From an uncultured Oscillospiraceae bacterium (GTDB lineage Bacteria > Bacillota > Clostridia > Oscillospirales > Acutalibacteraceae): a stretch of 42,267 bases of DNA. The translations under genes and the position numbers were made by a program. The notes beneath the pieces were generated by a model that worked only from the letters and a program-made list of their open reading frames with translations, did not search any database and had not been told where the DNA came from. Where the stretch lies: positions 1 through 42,267 of the forward strand of contig UQKB01000016.1 in assembly GCA_900541565.1 (NCBI GenBank). The letters run 5' to 3'. This document shows positions 17,412 through 26,303 of this stretch, one piece after another. Each line of letters starts with the position of its first letter. The first letter of the stretch is position 1.

Positions 17412-18149
17412 ATGGAAAGAAAAACGGTGCTGATTACAGGCGCTGCGCGCGGCATTGGCGCGCAGACGGCAAAGCTGTTTGCGCAAAATGGATACACAGT
17501 CGCTGTTCACTGCAATACAAGCACACAGCAAGCGCAGGCAGTCGTCGAGAATATTTTGTCGCAAAACGGCCGCGCCGCTGTGTTCCAGGCCGATGTCCAA
17601 GACGCACAGCAGGTAAACGCAATGGTCCGTTGCATTGAAGAAAAATTTGGCGCTGTAGATGTGCTGGTCAACAATGCCGGCATTGCACAACAAAAGCTGT
17701 TTACAGATATTACCGATCAGGATTGGCAAACTATGATCGCTACAAATTTAACGGGGGTATTCTATTGCTGCCGCGCCGTTTTACCGTCGATGCTGCGCAG
17801 GCATACCGGTTCAATCGTAAACGTTTCCTCCATGTGGGGGCGCACGGGAGCCAGCTGCGAGGTCCATTACAGCGCCGCAAAAGGCGGTGTGATCGCGCTT
17901 ACAAAAGCGCTTGCAAAAGAAGTAGCGCCCAGCGGCGTCCGTGTAAACTGTGTAGCGCCCGGCGTGATTCAAACCGATATGCTTGCAGGTCTTGACCAAC
18001 CTGCACTTGCCGATTTAAAAAATGAAACGCCGCTTTTACGGCTGGGAAGTGCCGAAGACGTGGCAAACGCCGTTTATTTTCTTTCAAACAGCACCGCCGC
18101 CTTTATTACCGGGCAGACGCTCGGCGTTGACGGAGGGTTTGTAATTTAA
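17412..18149 (+). CDS. Short-chain dehydrogenase/reductase (FabG-like)
   Basis: A 245-residue classical SDR. The cofactor loop TGAARGIG lies at 9-16, NNAG at 87-90, and the catalytic Ser140, Tyr153 and Lys157 in NVSS...YSAAK; the C-terminal GQTLGVDGGFVI is typical. It resembles 3-oxoacyl-ACP reductases, but it is not beside fatty-acid genes. Its partner is a flavin reductase-like gene under a dedicated operator, so a specialised reductive role is as likely. A perfect terminator follows. Confidence 0.92.
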   Translation: MERKTVLITGAARGIGAQTAKLFAQNGYTVAVHCNTSTQQAQAVVENILSQNGRAAVFQADVQDAQQVNAMVRCIEEKFGAVDVLVNNAGIAQQKLFTDITDQDWQTMIATNLTGVFYCCRAVLPSMLRRHTGSIVNVSSMWGRTGASCEVHYSAAKGGVIALTKALAKEVAPSGVRVNCVAPGVIQTDMLAGLDQPALADLKNETPLLRLGSAEDVANAVYFLSNSTAAFITGQTLGVDGGFVI

Positions 18150-18171
18150 TTTTTTCTATGCTATGTATATA

Positions 18172-18209
18172 ACAAAAGACTCCAAAGCAGCCGCTTTGGA
18201 GTCTTTTGT
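18172..18209. terminator. Bidirectional terminator
   Basis: A 17-bp perfect stem (ACAAAAGACTCCAAAGC and complement) with a 4-base loop lies between the convergent SDR and DUF308 genes. A/T-rich ends give U-rich tails in both directions. Confidence 0.9.
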
Positions 18210-18231
18210 GTTTTGATAAAGAATAAATATC

Positions 18232-18771
18232 TTAATCTTCAATGTCTTTGGTAAAGCATCTGGTAATTGCCGCAATACCGCCGGCGATCAGAATAAATCC
18301 GCTCAAGAAACTGGTTGTTCCAACTGCTGTAATCACAGGGTTGCAGAACACGGCAATCCCGCCAAGGATACAGATAATCCCCCAGGCAGTCAGCCAGCCC
18401 CAGCCTTTTGCACCGAGCTTATGCAGGTCAAAGGAACGGATTGTCTCGGAAATGCCTGAAAACAACAACCATAAGCCAAGAAAGGTTGAAATTGTAATGG
18501 CAAATAACCCTTCGTTATATCTGCTAAAGCAGATCAGCGCGCCCAAAATCAGGGATAAAATCCCGTCTGCAAGAACCCAGCCTGCGCCCATCATAACCTT
18601 GCTTGTCCGGGCATAGGCAATAATGCTTACAATACCAGAAATAATCAACGCCGCTCCGAAAATCACTTCCGTTACAACGTACGCTGAAAGCGGGTTAAAA
18701 AACGCCGCGCATCCCCCCAATATCAGAACGATACCGGCAATCACCCACAGCACCTTTACAAATGTGTTCAT
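18232..18771 (-). CDS. DUF308/HdeD-like membrane protein
   Basis: A 179-residue integral membrane protein with six hydrophobic segments in three pairs (VLWVIAGIVLILGGCAAFF, then VIFGAALIISGIVSIIAY, and so on). Each pair ends in a short loop with an NP (FNPLSAYV, CNPVITAVG). This repeated two-helix pattern is the DUF308/HdeD family; HdeD is linked to acid tolerance in E. coli, but no such role is shown here. The ATG at 18771 follows GAGGAGG. It is a single gene with its own promoter and a shared terminator. Confidence 0.88.
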   Translation of the reverse strand: MNTFVKVLWVIAGIVLILGGCAAFFNPLSAYVVTEVIFGAALIISGIVSIIAYARTSKVMMGAGWVLADGILSLILGALICFSRYNEGLFAITISTFLGLWLLFSGISETIRSFDLHKLGAKGWGWLTAWGIICILGGIAVFCNPVITAVGTTSFLSGFILIAGGIAAITRCFTKDIED

Positions 18772-18818
18772 AATTTCCTCCTCTAAACAAAAGTTTCATT
18801 GACATAACGTCTGCTTAT

Positions 18819-18847
18819 AATATACCATACGGCAAAATTTGTGTAAA
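18819..18847 (-). promoter_or_regulatory. Promoter of the DUF308 gene
   Basis: On the minus strand TTTACA (18842-18847) and TATATT (18819-18824) are 17 bases apart, about 50 bases before the start codon. Confidence 0.6.
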
Positions 18848-18912
18848 GAAAAACCTTTTTAAAATACAACCAAAAAAAGCAAACATTCCTTGTGCTACTT
18901 TACTTGCTGTTT

Positions 18913-20607
18913 TTACTTTCGGCCTTTAAACCCGTCCTTGAGCGAAACACTGCGGTTAAATACCGGTTTTTGCGGCGTTGTGTCCTTACTGTCCAGGCAA
19001 AAATAACCCAAACGCATAAACTGAAACGACTTGGGCGGCGCAGCCTCCAGCACAGAACGCTCCGCTTTGCAATGATCCAGTGTAATAAGCGACTGCGGAT
19101 TTACATAATTCAGAAAATTTTTGTCGCCTGCATCGGGATCCGGCACTGTAAACAGGTTATCGTACAAGCGTACCTGCGCGTCCACTGCCGTCTGCGCATC
19201 TGCCCAATGCACAGTCCCTCTGACCTTTCTTCCGTCCGCAGCATTGCCGCCCCGGCTTTCGGGATCATAGGTTGCATAAACCTCCGTTACGTTTCCATCT
19301 GCATCCTTTTTGCACCCCGTACAACGCACAATATAGGTGGACTTCAGGCGCACCTCATTCCCCGGAAAAAAGCGGAAGTACCCCTTGACCGGCGTTTCCA
19401 TAAAGTCGTCGCGTTCAATAAACAGCTCCCTGGAAAAGGTGATCGTGCGGCTGCCGTCCTGCGGCCTGTTTGGATTGTTTTCCACTTCAAAGGTCTCCGT
19501 TTTTCCTTCTGGATAGTTTGTAATCACCAGCTTGACAGGATCCAGCACAACCATAACGCGCTGTGCCGATTCGTTGAGGTCTTCACGCAGGCAATGCTCC
19601 AAAAAACTGTATTCCACCGTGCTGTTGACCTTCGAAACGCCAATTCTGTCACAGAAATTGCGGATCGCCTTCGGCGTATAGCCTCTGCGGCGCAGTCCGC
19701 AGAGCGTGGGCATGCGCGGGTCGTCCCAGCCGTCTACATACCCCTGCTCCACCAGCGTACGCAGGCGGCGCTTGCTCATCACGGTATGGTTAATCCCCAA
19801 ACGTGCAAATTCAATCTGGCGCGGCTTGGAAGGCGCGCTGATATTGCGGATCACCCAGTCATACAGCGGCCTGTGGTCCTCAAATTCCAGCGAGCATAAG
19901 GAATGGGTAATCCCCTCGATCGCGTCCTCGATCGGGTGGGCAAAATCATACATCGGGTAAATACACCAGGTATCGCCCGTTCGATGATGGCGGATCCGGT
20001 TGATCCTGTATAAAACGGGATCGCGCATATTAAAATTGCCGGAAGCAAGATCAATTTTTGCACGCAACGTCATCTTTCCGTCTTCAAACTCCCCGGCGCG
20101 CATACGCCGAAAAAGATCCAGGCTTTCTTCCACCGGCCTGTCGCGGTACGGGCTTGTCGCAGGGTTCGACAGATCCCCTCTGTTTTCACGCATCTGCTCC
20201 GGTGAAAGCTCACAAACGTAAGCAAGTCCTTTCTCAATCAGCTCAATCGCGTATTGGTACATCTGTTCAAAATAATCCGACGCATAATAAAACCGGTTCC
20301 CCCAGCTAAACCCAAGCCAGCGGATGTCCTCCTGAATCGCATCCACATACTCTACATCTTCCTTTGTGGGGTTCGTATCATCCATGCGCAGATTGCACAT
20401 CCCCGCGTATTTTTCCGCCGTTCCAAAATCTATGCAGATTGCTTTGGCATGACCAATATGCAGATATCCGTTGGGCTCCGGCGGAAAACGCGTGTGTACC
20501 GTCATCCCCGCAAACTGGCCGCCCTCCTTTATATCTTCATCTATAAAATCATGGATAAAATTGGCATTTCCTGCACTTTCTTCCGTCTTGTTCCATCCTT
20601 CTGCCAT
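18913..20607 (-). CDS. glnS: Glutaminyl-tRNA synthetase
   Basis: Charges tRNA-Gln directly with glutamine. The 564-residue protein has the class-I HIGH motif in PEPNGYLHIGHAKA (HIGH at 50-53), the KMSKS equivalent VMSKRRL (276-282), DDTNPTKEDVEYV, and a full C-terminal anticodon-binding beta-barrel. GlnRS is the exception among Bacillota, which mostly use a non-discriminating GluRS plus GatCAB. Here it lies 47 bases downstream of gltX in the same direction, so the two are probably co-transcribed. The ATG at 20607 follows GGAGAGGGTTCT. Confidence 0.96.
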   Translation of the reverse strand: MAEGWNKTEESAGNANFIHDFIDEDIKEGGQFAGMTVHTRFPPEPNGYLHIGHAKAICIDFGTAEKYAGMCNLRMDDTNPTKEDVEYVDAIQEDIRWLGFSWGNRFYYASDYFEQMYQYAIELIEKGLAYVCELSPEQMRENRGDLSNPATSPYRDRPVEESLDLFRRMRAGEFEDGKMTLRAKIDLASGNFNMRDPVLYRINRIRHHRTGDTWCIYPMYDFAHPIEDAIEGITHSLCSLEFEDHRPLYDWVIRNISAPSKPRQIEFARLGINHTVMSKRRLRTLVEQGYVDGWDDPRMPTLCGLRRRGYTPKAIRNFCDRIGVSKVNSTVEYSFLEHCLREDLNESAQRVMVVLDPVKLVITNYPEGKTETFEVENNPNRPQDGSRTITFSRELFIERDDFMETPVKGYFRFFPGNEVRLKSTYIVRCTGCKKDADGNVTEVYATYDPESRGGNAADGRKVRGTVHWADAQTAVDAQVRLYDNLFTVPDPDAGDKNFLNYVNPQSLITLDHCKAERSVLEAAPPKSFQFMRLGYFCLDSKDTTPQKPVFNRSVSLKDGFKGRK

Positions 20608-20654
20608 AGAACCCTCTCCTCTATTCTGTTTCCCGCCAACAAAACGTTATACGT

Positions 20655-22127
20655 TTATACGATACGTGATGAACCCTCCAGCTTTTTAAGCCCCAGGCGC
20701 ATCCTTCGCAGGGATTCTTCTCTCCCAAGTATGTCTAAAATCTCAACCGCGCCGCCGGGTGTAACCATTTTCCCTGACACAGCAATCCTGACAGGCCACA
20801 TAACTGTACCGTTTTTAACCTCTAATGTTTGGGCTAAATCTATAAGGCAATCATGAATGCTGTCGTGGTCCCAGCTTTGCAGGCCGCAAAGCCCATCAAG
20901 CGCAGCCTGCAGCATAACAGGCGCGTTTTCTAAATTGGTCTTGCTTTTCTTATTGACAAACAGCATTTTGTCGTAATCGGGCTGTTGTACAAAAAACGCA
21001 ACCATTTCCGGTATTTGCGTCAGCTGCGTCACCCGCTGCTGCAAAATGGCGGCAAGCTTGCCATAGTCCATTTGGGTTTTACCAAATACCTGTTGAAAAT
21101 ACGGCATCGCCGCCTGTACAAACGCCTGCGGCGTCATCGCTTTGATATATTCCGCGTTAAACCATGCAAGTTTGTCATAATCAAACACGGCCGGCGACTT
21201 GCTGATTCCCTCTATACAAAAAACCTTTTCCAGCTCCGAAAGCGTAAACAGCTCTCTGTTATCCTTTGGGCACCAGCCTAAAAGCGCAATATAATTTACA
21301 ATCGCCTGCGGCAGATAGCCTTCTTTTACCAAATCTTCAAAGCCGGTTGCCCCATGCCGCTTGGAAAGCTTTGTAACATTGCCGTCGGCGTCTTTTCCCA
21401 TAATCAGGGGCAAATGAATATAGGTTGGGATTTCCCACCCAAACGCCTGATAAAGCAGATTGTATTTGGGGGTCGAGCTCAAATATTCGCTGCCCCTGAC
21501 CACATGCGTAATCCCCATAGTATGGTCGTCAATAACATTTGCAAAGTTGTAAGTGGGGTAGCCGTCCGCTTTGATTAAAATTTGATCCTGCAGCTCGCTG
21601 TTTTCAACCGTGATCGTTCCATATACCGCGTCTGTAAAGGTTGTAGAGCCTTCCGTCGGCATTTTTTGCCGAATCACATACGGGGTGCCCTGTGCAAGCA
21701 GCCGCTCTATTTCCTGCTGCGGCAGATCCCTGCAATGGCGGTCGTATCCGCCACCCGCACTGTCCTGCTGCAGAGCTTCCAGGCGCTCCTTTGTGCAAAA
21801 GCAGCGGTAAGCCTTGCCCTGCTCAACCAGCTGCATGGCATACGGCAGGTACATTTCCCTTCGCTGGCTTTGTATATAAGGTCCGTAATCTCCGCCCACG
21901 TCCGGCCCTTCATCATGCGTAATCCCGGCCGCCCGCAGCGTATTGTAAATCACATCAACCGCACCGTCCACCAACCGCTGCTGATCCGTGTCTTCTATCC
22001 GCAAAACAAATTTTCCACCCTGCGATTTTGCAATCAAATATTCATAAAGCGCCGTACGCAGGTTCCCTACATGCATAAATCCCGTAGGGCTTGGCGCATA
22101 CCTTGTTCGTACCGTTTTACCCGCCAT
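20655..22127 (-). CDS. gltX: Glutamyl-tRNA synthetase
   Basis: Charges tRNA-Glu. At 490 residues it has the normal length of a bacterial GluRS. The HIGH-type motif PSPTGFMHVGNLRTA lies at 12-26 and the KMSKS motif is KLSKRHGATGF. The protein ends in an all-helical anticodon domain. With GlnRS next door, this GluRS may be the discriminating type, but I cannot tell from motifs alone. The ATG at 22127 has AAAGGGG upstream. The promoter is about 60 bases away and no T-box leader is visible. Confidence 0.96.
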   Translation of the reverse strand: MAGKTVRTRYAPSPTGFMHVGNLRTALYEYLIAKSQGGKFVLRIEDTDQQRLVDGAVDVIYNTLRAAGITHDEGPDVGGDYGPYIQSQRREMYLPYAMQLVEQGKAYRCFCTKERLEALQQDSAGGGYDRHCRDLPQQEIERLLAQGTPYVIRQKMPTEGSTTFTDAVYGTITVENSELQDQILIKADGYPTYNFANVIDDHTMGITHVVRGSEYLSSTPKYNLLYQAFGWEIPTYIHLPLIMGKDADGNVTKLSKRHGATGFEDLVKEGYLPQAIVNYIALLGWCPKDNRELFTLSELEKVFCIEGISKSPAVFDYDKLAWFNAEYIKAMTPQAFVQAAMPYFQQVFGKTQMDYGKLAAILQQRVTQLTQIPEMVAFFVQQPDYDKMLFVNKKSKTNLENAPVMLQAALDGLCGLQSWDHDSIHDCLIDLAQTLEVKNGTVMWPVRIAVSGKMVTPGGAVEILDILGREESLRRMRLGLKKLEGSSRIV

Positions 22128-22185
22128 CGTTTTAAATCCCCTTTAAAAAATTCGCCATACATAAAAGCAAAAGCGTATGTTGATT

Positions 22186-22213
22186 ATTATACCAAATTTT
22201 CCTTATTTTTCAA
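22186..22213 (-). promoter_or_regulatory. Promoter of gltX-glnS
   Basis: On the minus strand TTGAAA (22208-22213) and TATAAT (22186-22191) are 16 bases apart. The leader is short and has no T-box or riboswitch signature. The upstream stretch to about 22400 is AT-rich and holds no gene I can support. Confidence 0.75.
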
Positions 22214-22404
22214 ACTTTTTTCTATTTTAGGGCATGTTCTTATGAATCCACTCTTTATCAACCGGCAAATTCAGAGAAACGTCTTTCGTTTTCTTATATT
22301 TCCTATAGTTTCTATAGCTTATAATAAATTTAAGCAACTAAAAATATAGTGTCTTTGATCACCTATTCATGCATTTTGCGCGTTCATCCATTTTTTATGC
22401 AATA

Positions 22405-22433
22405 CAAAAACCGCCGCGGGTTCTCCGCGGCGG
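22405..22433 (-). terminator. Terminator of the msmK-type gene
   Basis: A 9-bp all-GC stem CCGCCGCGG/CCGCGGCGG with a 5-base loop lies about 17 bases after the stop. On the minus strand it is followed directly by TTTTTGT. Confidence 0.92.
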
Positions 22434-22450
22434 CATACGGTTTATTTTGT

Positions 22451-23563
22451 TCAGTTTGTAATCGTCTGTTCTGTTTCCTTATCAAAAATATGAATTTTCT
22501 CAAGATCAAGCGCAATTTTGATAATGTCGCCCGGCTTTGCTTTGGAGGTGGGCTCCACCCTGGCGGTAATCGGAATACCGGAAATATTCAAATACAGATA
22601 AATTTCCGCGCCCATCAGCTCGGTAACGTCCACATTGGCTTCTATGATACCCTCGCTTACCTTTTCCAAAAATTCCGGTTCGTCATGTACATTTTCAGGA
22701 CGGATTCCAAAAACAACCTCCTTGCCGACATACGGTGCAAGGCAGTTATTTTTATTCTTAGAAGCAGGAAGCTTTACTTCGTACTTGTCAAACTTCAGGG
22801 TATAGCTATCTCCGGCCTTACCAACGGTCGCATTGATAAAGTTCATCTGCGGCGAACCAATAAAGCCCGCGACAAATTCGTTACAGGGCATATCATAAAG
22901 GTTTTGCGGCGTATCCACCTGCTGGATCAGGCCATCCTTCATAACAACGATCCTTGTGCCCATCGTCATAGCTTCGGTCTGGTCATGGGTAACATAAATG
23001 AACGTTGTGCCCAACCGCTGGTGCAGCTTTGAAATCTCCGTCCTCATCTGCGCCCTGAGCTTTGCATCCAGGTTGGAAAGCGGCTCGTCAAGCAGGAAGA
23101 CCTTTGGGTCACGCACAATAGCACGTCCAAGCGCAACACGCTGGCGCTGGCCGCCGGAAAGCGCCTTTGGCTTACGGTCAAGAAGATGGGCAATATCCAA
23201 AATCCTTGCTGCTTCTTCCACTCTGCGGCGCATCTCGTCCTTCGGCGTTTTCCTCAGCTTTAAACCGAACGCCATATTGTCATATACAGTCATATGCGGA
23301 TAAAGCGCATAGTTTTGGAACACCATGGCGATATCCCTGTCTTTTGGAGCTACGTCGTTTGAAAGCACGCCGCCAATATAAAGTTCCCCTTTGCTTATAT
23401 CCTCCAAGCCGGCGATCATGCGAAGCGTTGTCGATTTACCACAGCCGGACGGTCCAACCAGGATAATAAATTCCTTATCTTCAATTTCCAAATTAAAGTC
23501 GGAAACCGCCGTTACCCCGCCGTCGTAAATCTTATAAATACCTTTCAACGATACATTTGCCAT
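22451..23563 (-). CDS. msmK: ATP-binding subunit of a carbohydrate ABC importer (MsmK/UgpC type)
   Basis: The 370-residue ATPase powers CUT1-type sugar or glycerol-3-phosphate importers from the cytosolic face. Walker A is GPSGCGKST (37-45), the signature LSGGQRQ (135-141), Walker B VFLLDEP (155-161), then a His-switch THDQ. A C-terminal regulatory OB/TOBE domain (from about 240) includes FGIRPENV. No binding protein or permease gene is near, which matches the known MsmK situation of one ATPase shared by several sugar importers. The ATG at 23563 follows AGGAGG. The 5' leader holds a small hairpin (23586-23606), with a weak TATATT -10 further upstream. Confidence 0.9.
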   Translation of the reverse strand: MANVSLKGIYKIYDGGVTAVSDFNLEIEDKEFIILVGPSGCGKSTTLRMIAGLEDISKGELYIGGVLSNDVAPKDRDIAMVFQNYALYPHMTVYDNMAFGLKLRKTPKDEMRRRVEEAARILDIAHLLDRKPKALSGGQRQRVALGRAIVRDPKVFLLDEPLSNLDAKLRAQMRTEISKLHQRLGTTFIYVTHDQTEAMTMGTRIVVMKDGLIQQVDTPQNLYDMPCNEFVAGFIGSPQMNFINATVGKAGDSYTLKFDKYEVKLPASKNKNNCLAPYVGKEVVFGIRPENVHDEPEFLEKVSEGIIEANVDVTELMGAEIYLYLNISGIPITARVEPTSKAKPGDIIKIALDLEKIHIFDKETEQTITN

Positions 23564-23674
23564 CCTACAATACCTCCTGCTACCCTTTATCCCGCAAAGC
23601 GGATAAAAAAGAGTAGGTTTTATTTCATTTAATAATATAACAGATTTTTCCGGAAGTTGCTACTATTTTTTTCA

Positions 23675-24460
23675 CTAAATATGGGACCTACATTTTATAT
23701 AAATCCGATACCCGGCAAAATGCAATTTACTATTATAGGGCATTTTGCTAATAAAAACAGCTTCAACTTCTCTTTTCGTCAATTCTCGACACTGTCCTTT
23801 ATGCAAATTACCGTCAAGCACAAGCCCTCCAATCGCCGTACGTTTCAAAAAAAGCACGCGTAAACCGCAGCAGAGGAACATCTTTTTTACCTGATGGAAC
23901 ATCCCCTGGCAAATCTCCACCTGTACGTGCGTTTTGTCCTCTCCACACGCAGTCAAACGCGCGGGCATACATTTTGTCCCGTCTGCAAAAACAACGCCCT
24001 GTTCAAACGCACGAACCGTATCCTCCGTTATAGGCTTGTCAACCCGCGCTTCATAGCGCTTGTACACCTTTTCCCGGGGCGACAGCATTCTATGCGCAAA
24101 ATCTCCGTCGTCCGTTAAAAGCAACAGGCCTTCCGTGTCTTTATCAAGCCGCCCCGCCGGAAAAAGCCCCTTGCGTTTTAGCGCCTCCGGCACCAGATCC
24201 AACACGGTTTTTCCACGTAAATCGTTTGTAGCGCTCAAAACGCCGGGCGGCTTGTGCATCATAATATACACGTGCCTCTTAAAATTTAGTAATGCACCGC
24301 TTATCTCTATTTTATCCTCTTCCGGGTCAATTTTCCTTTCAGGAAGCAGGCAGACCTCTCCGTTTACCTGCACGTTTCCCTTTTTTATCAGCGCTTTTAT
24401 CTCTTTTCGACTAATCGTTCCCTGCCCCGCAAGAAGCTTATCCAGACGTTCCTTTGCCAA
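23675..24460 (-). CDS. Pseudouridine synthase, RsuA/RluB/RluE/RluF family
   Basis: Isomerises uridine to pseudouridine in rRNA. The 261-residue protein starts with an S4 RNA-binding domain (ERLDKLLAGQGTISRKEIKALIKKG, 4-28). The catalytic domain has Asp106 in PAGRLDKDTEGLLLLT, YIMMHKPPGVLSA, and FHQVKKMF. I cannot distinguish a 16S (RsuA-like) from a 23S target. The C-terminal 25 residues past the catalytic core are unusual and basic-aromatic. The start is TTG at 24460 with GAGGTGAAGGA upstream. It is 24 bases downstream of the DUF4830 gene. Confidence 0.93.
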   Translation of the reverse strand: MAKERLDKLLAGQGTISRKEIKALIKKGNVQVNGEVCLLPERKIDPEEDKIEISGALLNFKRHVYIMMHKPPGVLSATNDLRGKTVLDLVPEALKRKGLFPAGRLDKDTEGLLLLTDDGDFAHRMLSPREKVYKRYEARVDKPITEDTVRAFEQGVVFADGTKCMPARLTACGEDKTHVQVEICQGMFHQVKKMFLCCGLRVLFLKRTAIGGLVLDGNLHKGQCRELTKREVEAVFISKMPYNSKLHFAGYRIYIKCRSHI

Positions 24461-24484
24461 GCGTCCTTCACCTCTTTTTCACAA

Positions 24485-24976
24485 CTACGCCTGCGGTTTC
24501 TCAAACCCGTGCATAAAGCCGTCCAGCTGCGTGCTGCATATATCCCCGCCGATCACCCTTCCTTCATAAATCAAAAGGTTTGCGCGCACGCTTTCCTGTA
24601 CGTTTTCCTGTGTCTTGGGGTAATTTGTCACAGCATAGCTGACCCGTCTGCAGCTTTTTCCTTTATATTTTGTAAGGTCCAACCCCTGCGCAAGCTGAAT
24701 TGCATTATAATTCTGGTATGTTTCATTAAAGCTTTGTGGGATCAGAACATCTGTCATTTCAACCGGATCGCTTTCCACCTGCCACCCAAACTGCTCCAGA
24801 AAAGCAATCCTCTGTGCGTTGTCTTCCGCCTTCAGGCTGTAAACACCAATAGACGCCACCGCCGTATCCTGAACAGAAGAACAGGACGCTGCCCGTATAA
24901 TAAAAAGTATTACGAGCAAAAGCGATATCCCTACCGTAATAACCGTAGCCTTTGAAATTTTCTTTGCAATAAACAC
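24485..24976 (-). CDS. DUF4830-like membrane-anchored protein
   Basis: A 163-residue protein with one N-terminal membrane segment (about 9-28, TVITVGISLLLVILFIIRAA), followed by a cysteine and an extracytoplasmic domain. The domain's opening (AEDNAQRIAFLEQFGWQVESDPVE), then DVLIPQSFNETYQNYNAIQLAQGLDL, YKGKSCRRVSYAVTNYP and the C-terminal IYEGRVIGGDICS are the pattern I associate with DUF4830 of Clostridia. The function of the family is unknown. The start is GTG at 24976, 8 bases after AAGGAGG. The gap of 86 bases to the HAD gene holds nothing recognisable. Confidence 0.8.
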   Translation of the reverse strand: MFIAKKISKATVITVGISLLLVILFIIRAASCSSVQDTAVASIGVYSLKAEDNAQRIAFLEQFGWQVESDPVEMTDVLIPQSFNETYQNYNAIQLAQGLDLTKYKGKSCRRVSYAVTNYPKTQENVQESVRANLLIYEGRVIGGDICSTQLDGFMHGFEKPQA

Positions 24977-25062
24977 TTTTGCTCCTCCTTATCGCAAGCG
25001 TCCTGTAAAATAAGCCACTTCATTTATATGAAAAGCAAAAGCAAAACATGTCTTTTTGGCGT

Positions 25063-25722
25063 TTAATCTGCAAATAAATAAAAACGAAGCCCCTCCACGT
25101 CGTCTGACAGCTTGTCAACCCCCAGATTGCGCATCTGTTCGGTTTTTCCAAAGCCATAGGTAACGCCGATAAAATCACAGCCCGTTTCCATCGCGCCCAG
25201 CGCGTCAAAGGCCGTGTCTCCAATAAGGACCATCTCTTTTGTCACTGTGCAGCCAAGCTTTTTTGCCACATAACGGATAATATCCGCCTTTTCCTTTCTA
25301 GATCCGTCCAAATTGGAACCACAGATCAGGTCAAAAGCATTCGGTATGCCAATCAGCTGCAGCACCTCCTGCACAAAGCCCTCATACTTAGACGTAGCAA
25401 CGCACAGTCTGGCCCCCGCCTGCCTTAAATCAGAAAGCAGTCTGTCCATCCCTTTATATAAAGCATTTTTATACTTTCCGCTTTCCTCATAAGCCTGCCG
25501 GTAAATTTCTACCGCCTGTATGGCTTCTTCACCTGAAAGGCCACATACCTTCATAAAGGTCGTAATCAACGGCGGCCCCACATAAAGGCTTGTGTCATCA
25601 AGGTTCGGTACAGGCTTCCCCATTTTTTTAAGCGTGGTTTCTATTCCGTCCCTGACTCCCTGTGCAGAGTCGCTGAGCGTGCCGTCAAGGTCAAACATGA
25701 CCGTTTTGTACTTGCACCTCAT
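25063..25722 (-). CDS. HAD-family phosphatase (phosphoglycolate phosphatase-like)
   Basis: A 219-residue HAD hydrolase. Motif I is VMFDLDGTLSDS (nucleophile Asp11, acid/base Asp13). Motif II is the VATSK segment. Lysine lies in SRKEKADIIRYV, and motif IV is LIGDTAFDALGA. The alpha-helical cap between motifs I and II is of the Gph/PpaX type, so small phosphate esters are the likely substrates. The start overlaps the thioesterase stop by 4 bases (ATGA), showing translational coupling. Confidence 0.9.
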   Translation of the reverse strand: MRCKYKTVMFDLDGTLSDSAQGVRDGIETTLKKMGKPVPNLDDTSLYVGPPLITTFMKVCGLSGEEAIQAVEIYRQAYEESGKYKNALYKGMDRLLSDLRQAGARLCVATSKYEGFVQEVLQLIGIPNAFDLICGSNLDGSRKEKADIIRYVAKKLGCTVTKEMVLIGDTAFDALGAMETGCDFIGVTYGFGKTEQMRNLGVDKLSDDVEGLRFYLFAD

Positions 25723-26150
25723 TCAACATCATCCTGCCCTTCGTCGTTTGCAGCGTCCGCTTTTTGCAGCTTGGCATCGGCTTTTTTTTGAAAGCTGTCC
25801 GCCTTTACAGAAAAACGCGTATGCGTCCCCGTGGCGACGACTCCGCTTTCATCAAAAACGGTAACGGAAAAGGCAAACTCCCTTCCCTCATGCTTTAAAA
25901 GCTCCGCTTCTGCCCACACCTTTGCACCTGCCGGGGTCGGGCTGATGTGTGCAATGTGTATGTCGGTTCCCACTGTGGTGCATCCCGCGTCCACATATTC
26001 CTGTGCAAGCGTACAGGCCGCGCTTTCTGCAAGCGCCGCCACCACAGGCGTTGCAAGCACGCGCAGACTACCGCTTTTCACCGCACAGGCAAGCATGTCC
26101 TGTGTTACCGTCGTCTGTTTTGTATATCCCTTTTTTCTGTTTTGTTCCAT
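25719..26150 (-). CDS. Hotdog thioesterase, fluoroacetyl-CoA thioesterase (FlK)-like
   Basis: A 143-residue single-hotdog protein. The FlK-type catalytic set is visible as Thr34 and Glu42 in LATPVVAALAESAA and His68 in HIAHISPTPAG; their spacing equals that of Thr42, Glu50 and His76 in FlK. The family hydrolyses acyl-CoA esters, and specificity for fluoroacetyl-CoA is not implied for Clostridial members. The C-terminal 25 residues are low-complexity and charged (KKADAKLQKADAANDEGQDD). It is coupled to the HAD gene downstream and divergent from the DUF1624 gene. The ATG at 26150 has AAGGAGA upstream. Confidence 0.88.
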   Translation of the reverse strand: MEQNRKKGYTKQTTVTQDMLACAVKSGSLRVLATPVVAALAESAACTLAQEYVDAGCTTVGTDIHIAHISPTPAGAKVWAEAELLKHEGREFAFSVTVFDESGVVATGTHTRFSVKADSFQKKADAKLQKADAANDEGQDDVE

Positions 26151-26191
26151 TTACATTCTCCTTTGAAAACCATACGTTTGCCATGCAAAGA

Positions 26192-26220
26192 TTGCAATCC
26201 ACTTTATAGGATGCTATACT
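26192..26220 (+). promoter_or_regulatory. Promoter of the DUF1624-like gene
   Basis: TTGCAA (26192-26197) and TATACT (26215-26220) are 17 bases apart, about 85 bases before the TTG start. Confidence 0.65.
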
Positions 26221-26303
26221 GGAATGCGGTATCTGCTCTTTGGCAGTTTCTATTATAAAACAAGATACATAAATTTGCAAAAAAGCTTGAAACAGGTGAT
26301 GCT

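Noticed and set aside
18892..19899. Long open frame (335 codons) on the plus strand
   Set aside because: It lies wholly opposite glnS, has no ribosome site and encodes no recognisable protein; it is a shadow of the real gene.
22128..22404. T-box or riboswitch leader upstream of gltX
   Set aside because: The promoter is only about 60 bases from the start codon. No T-box sequence or stem array is visible.
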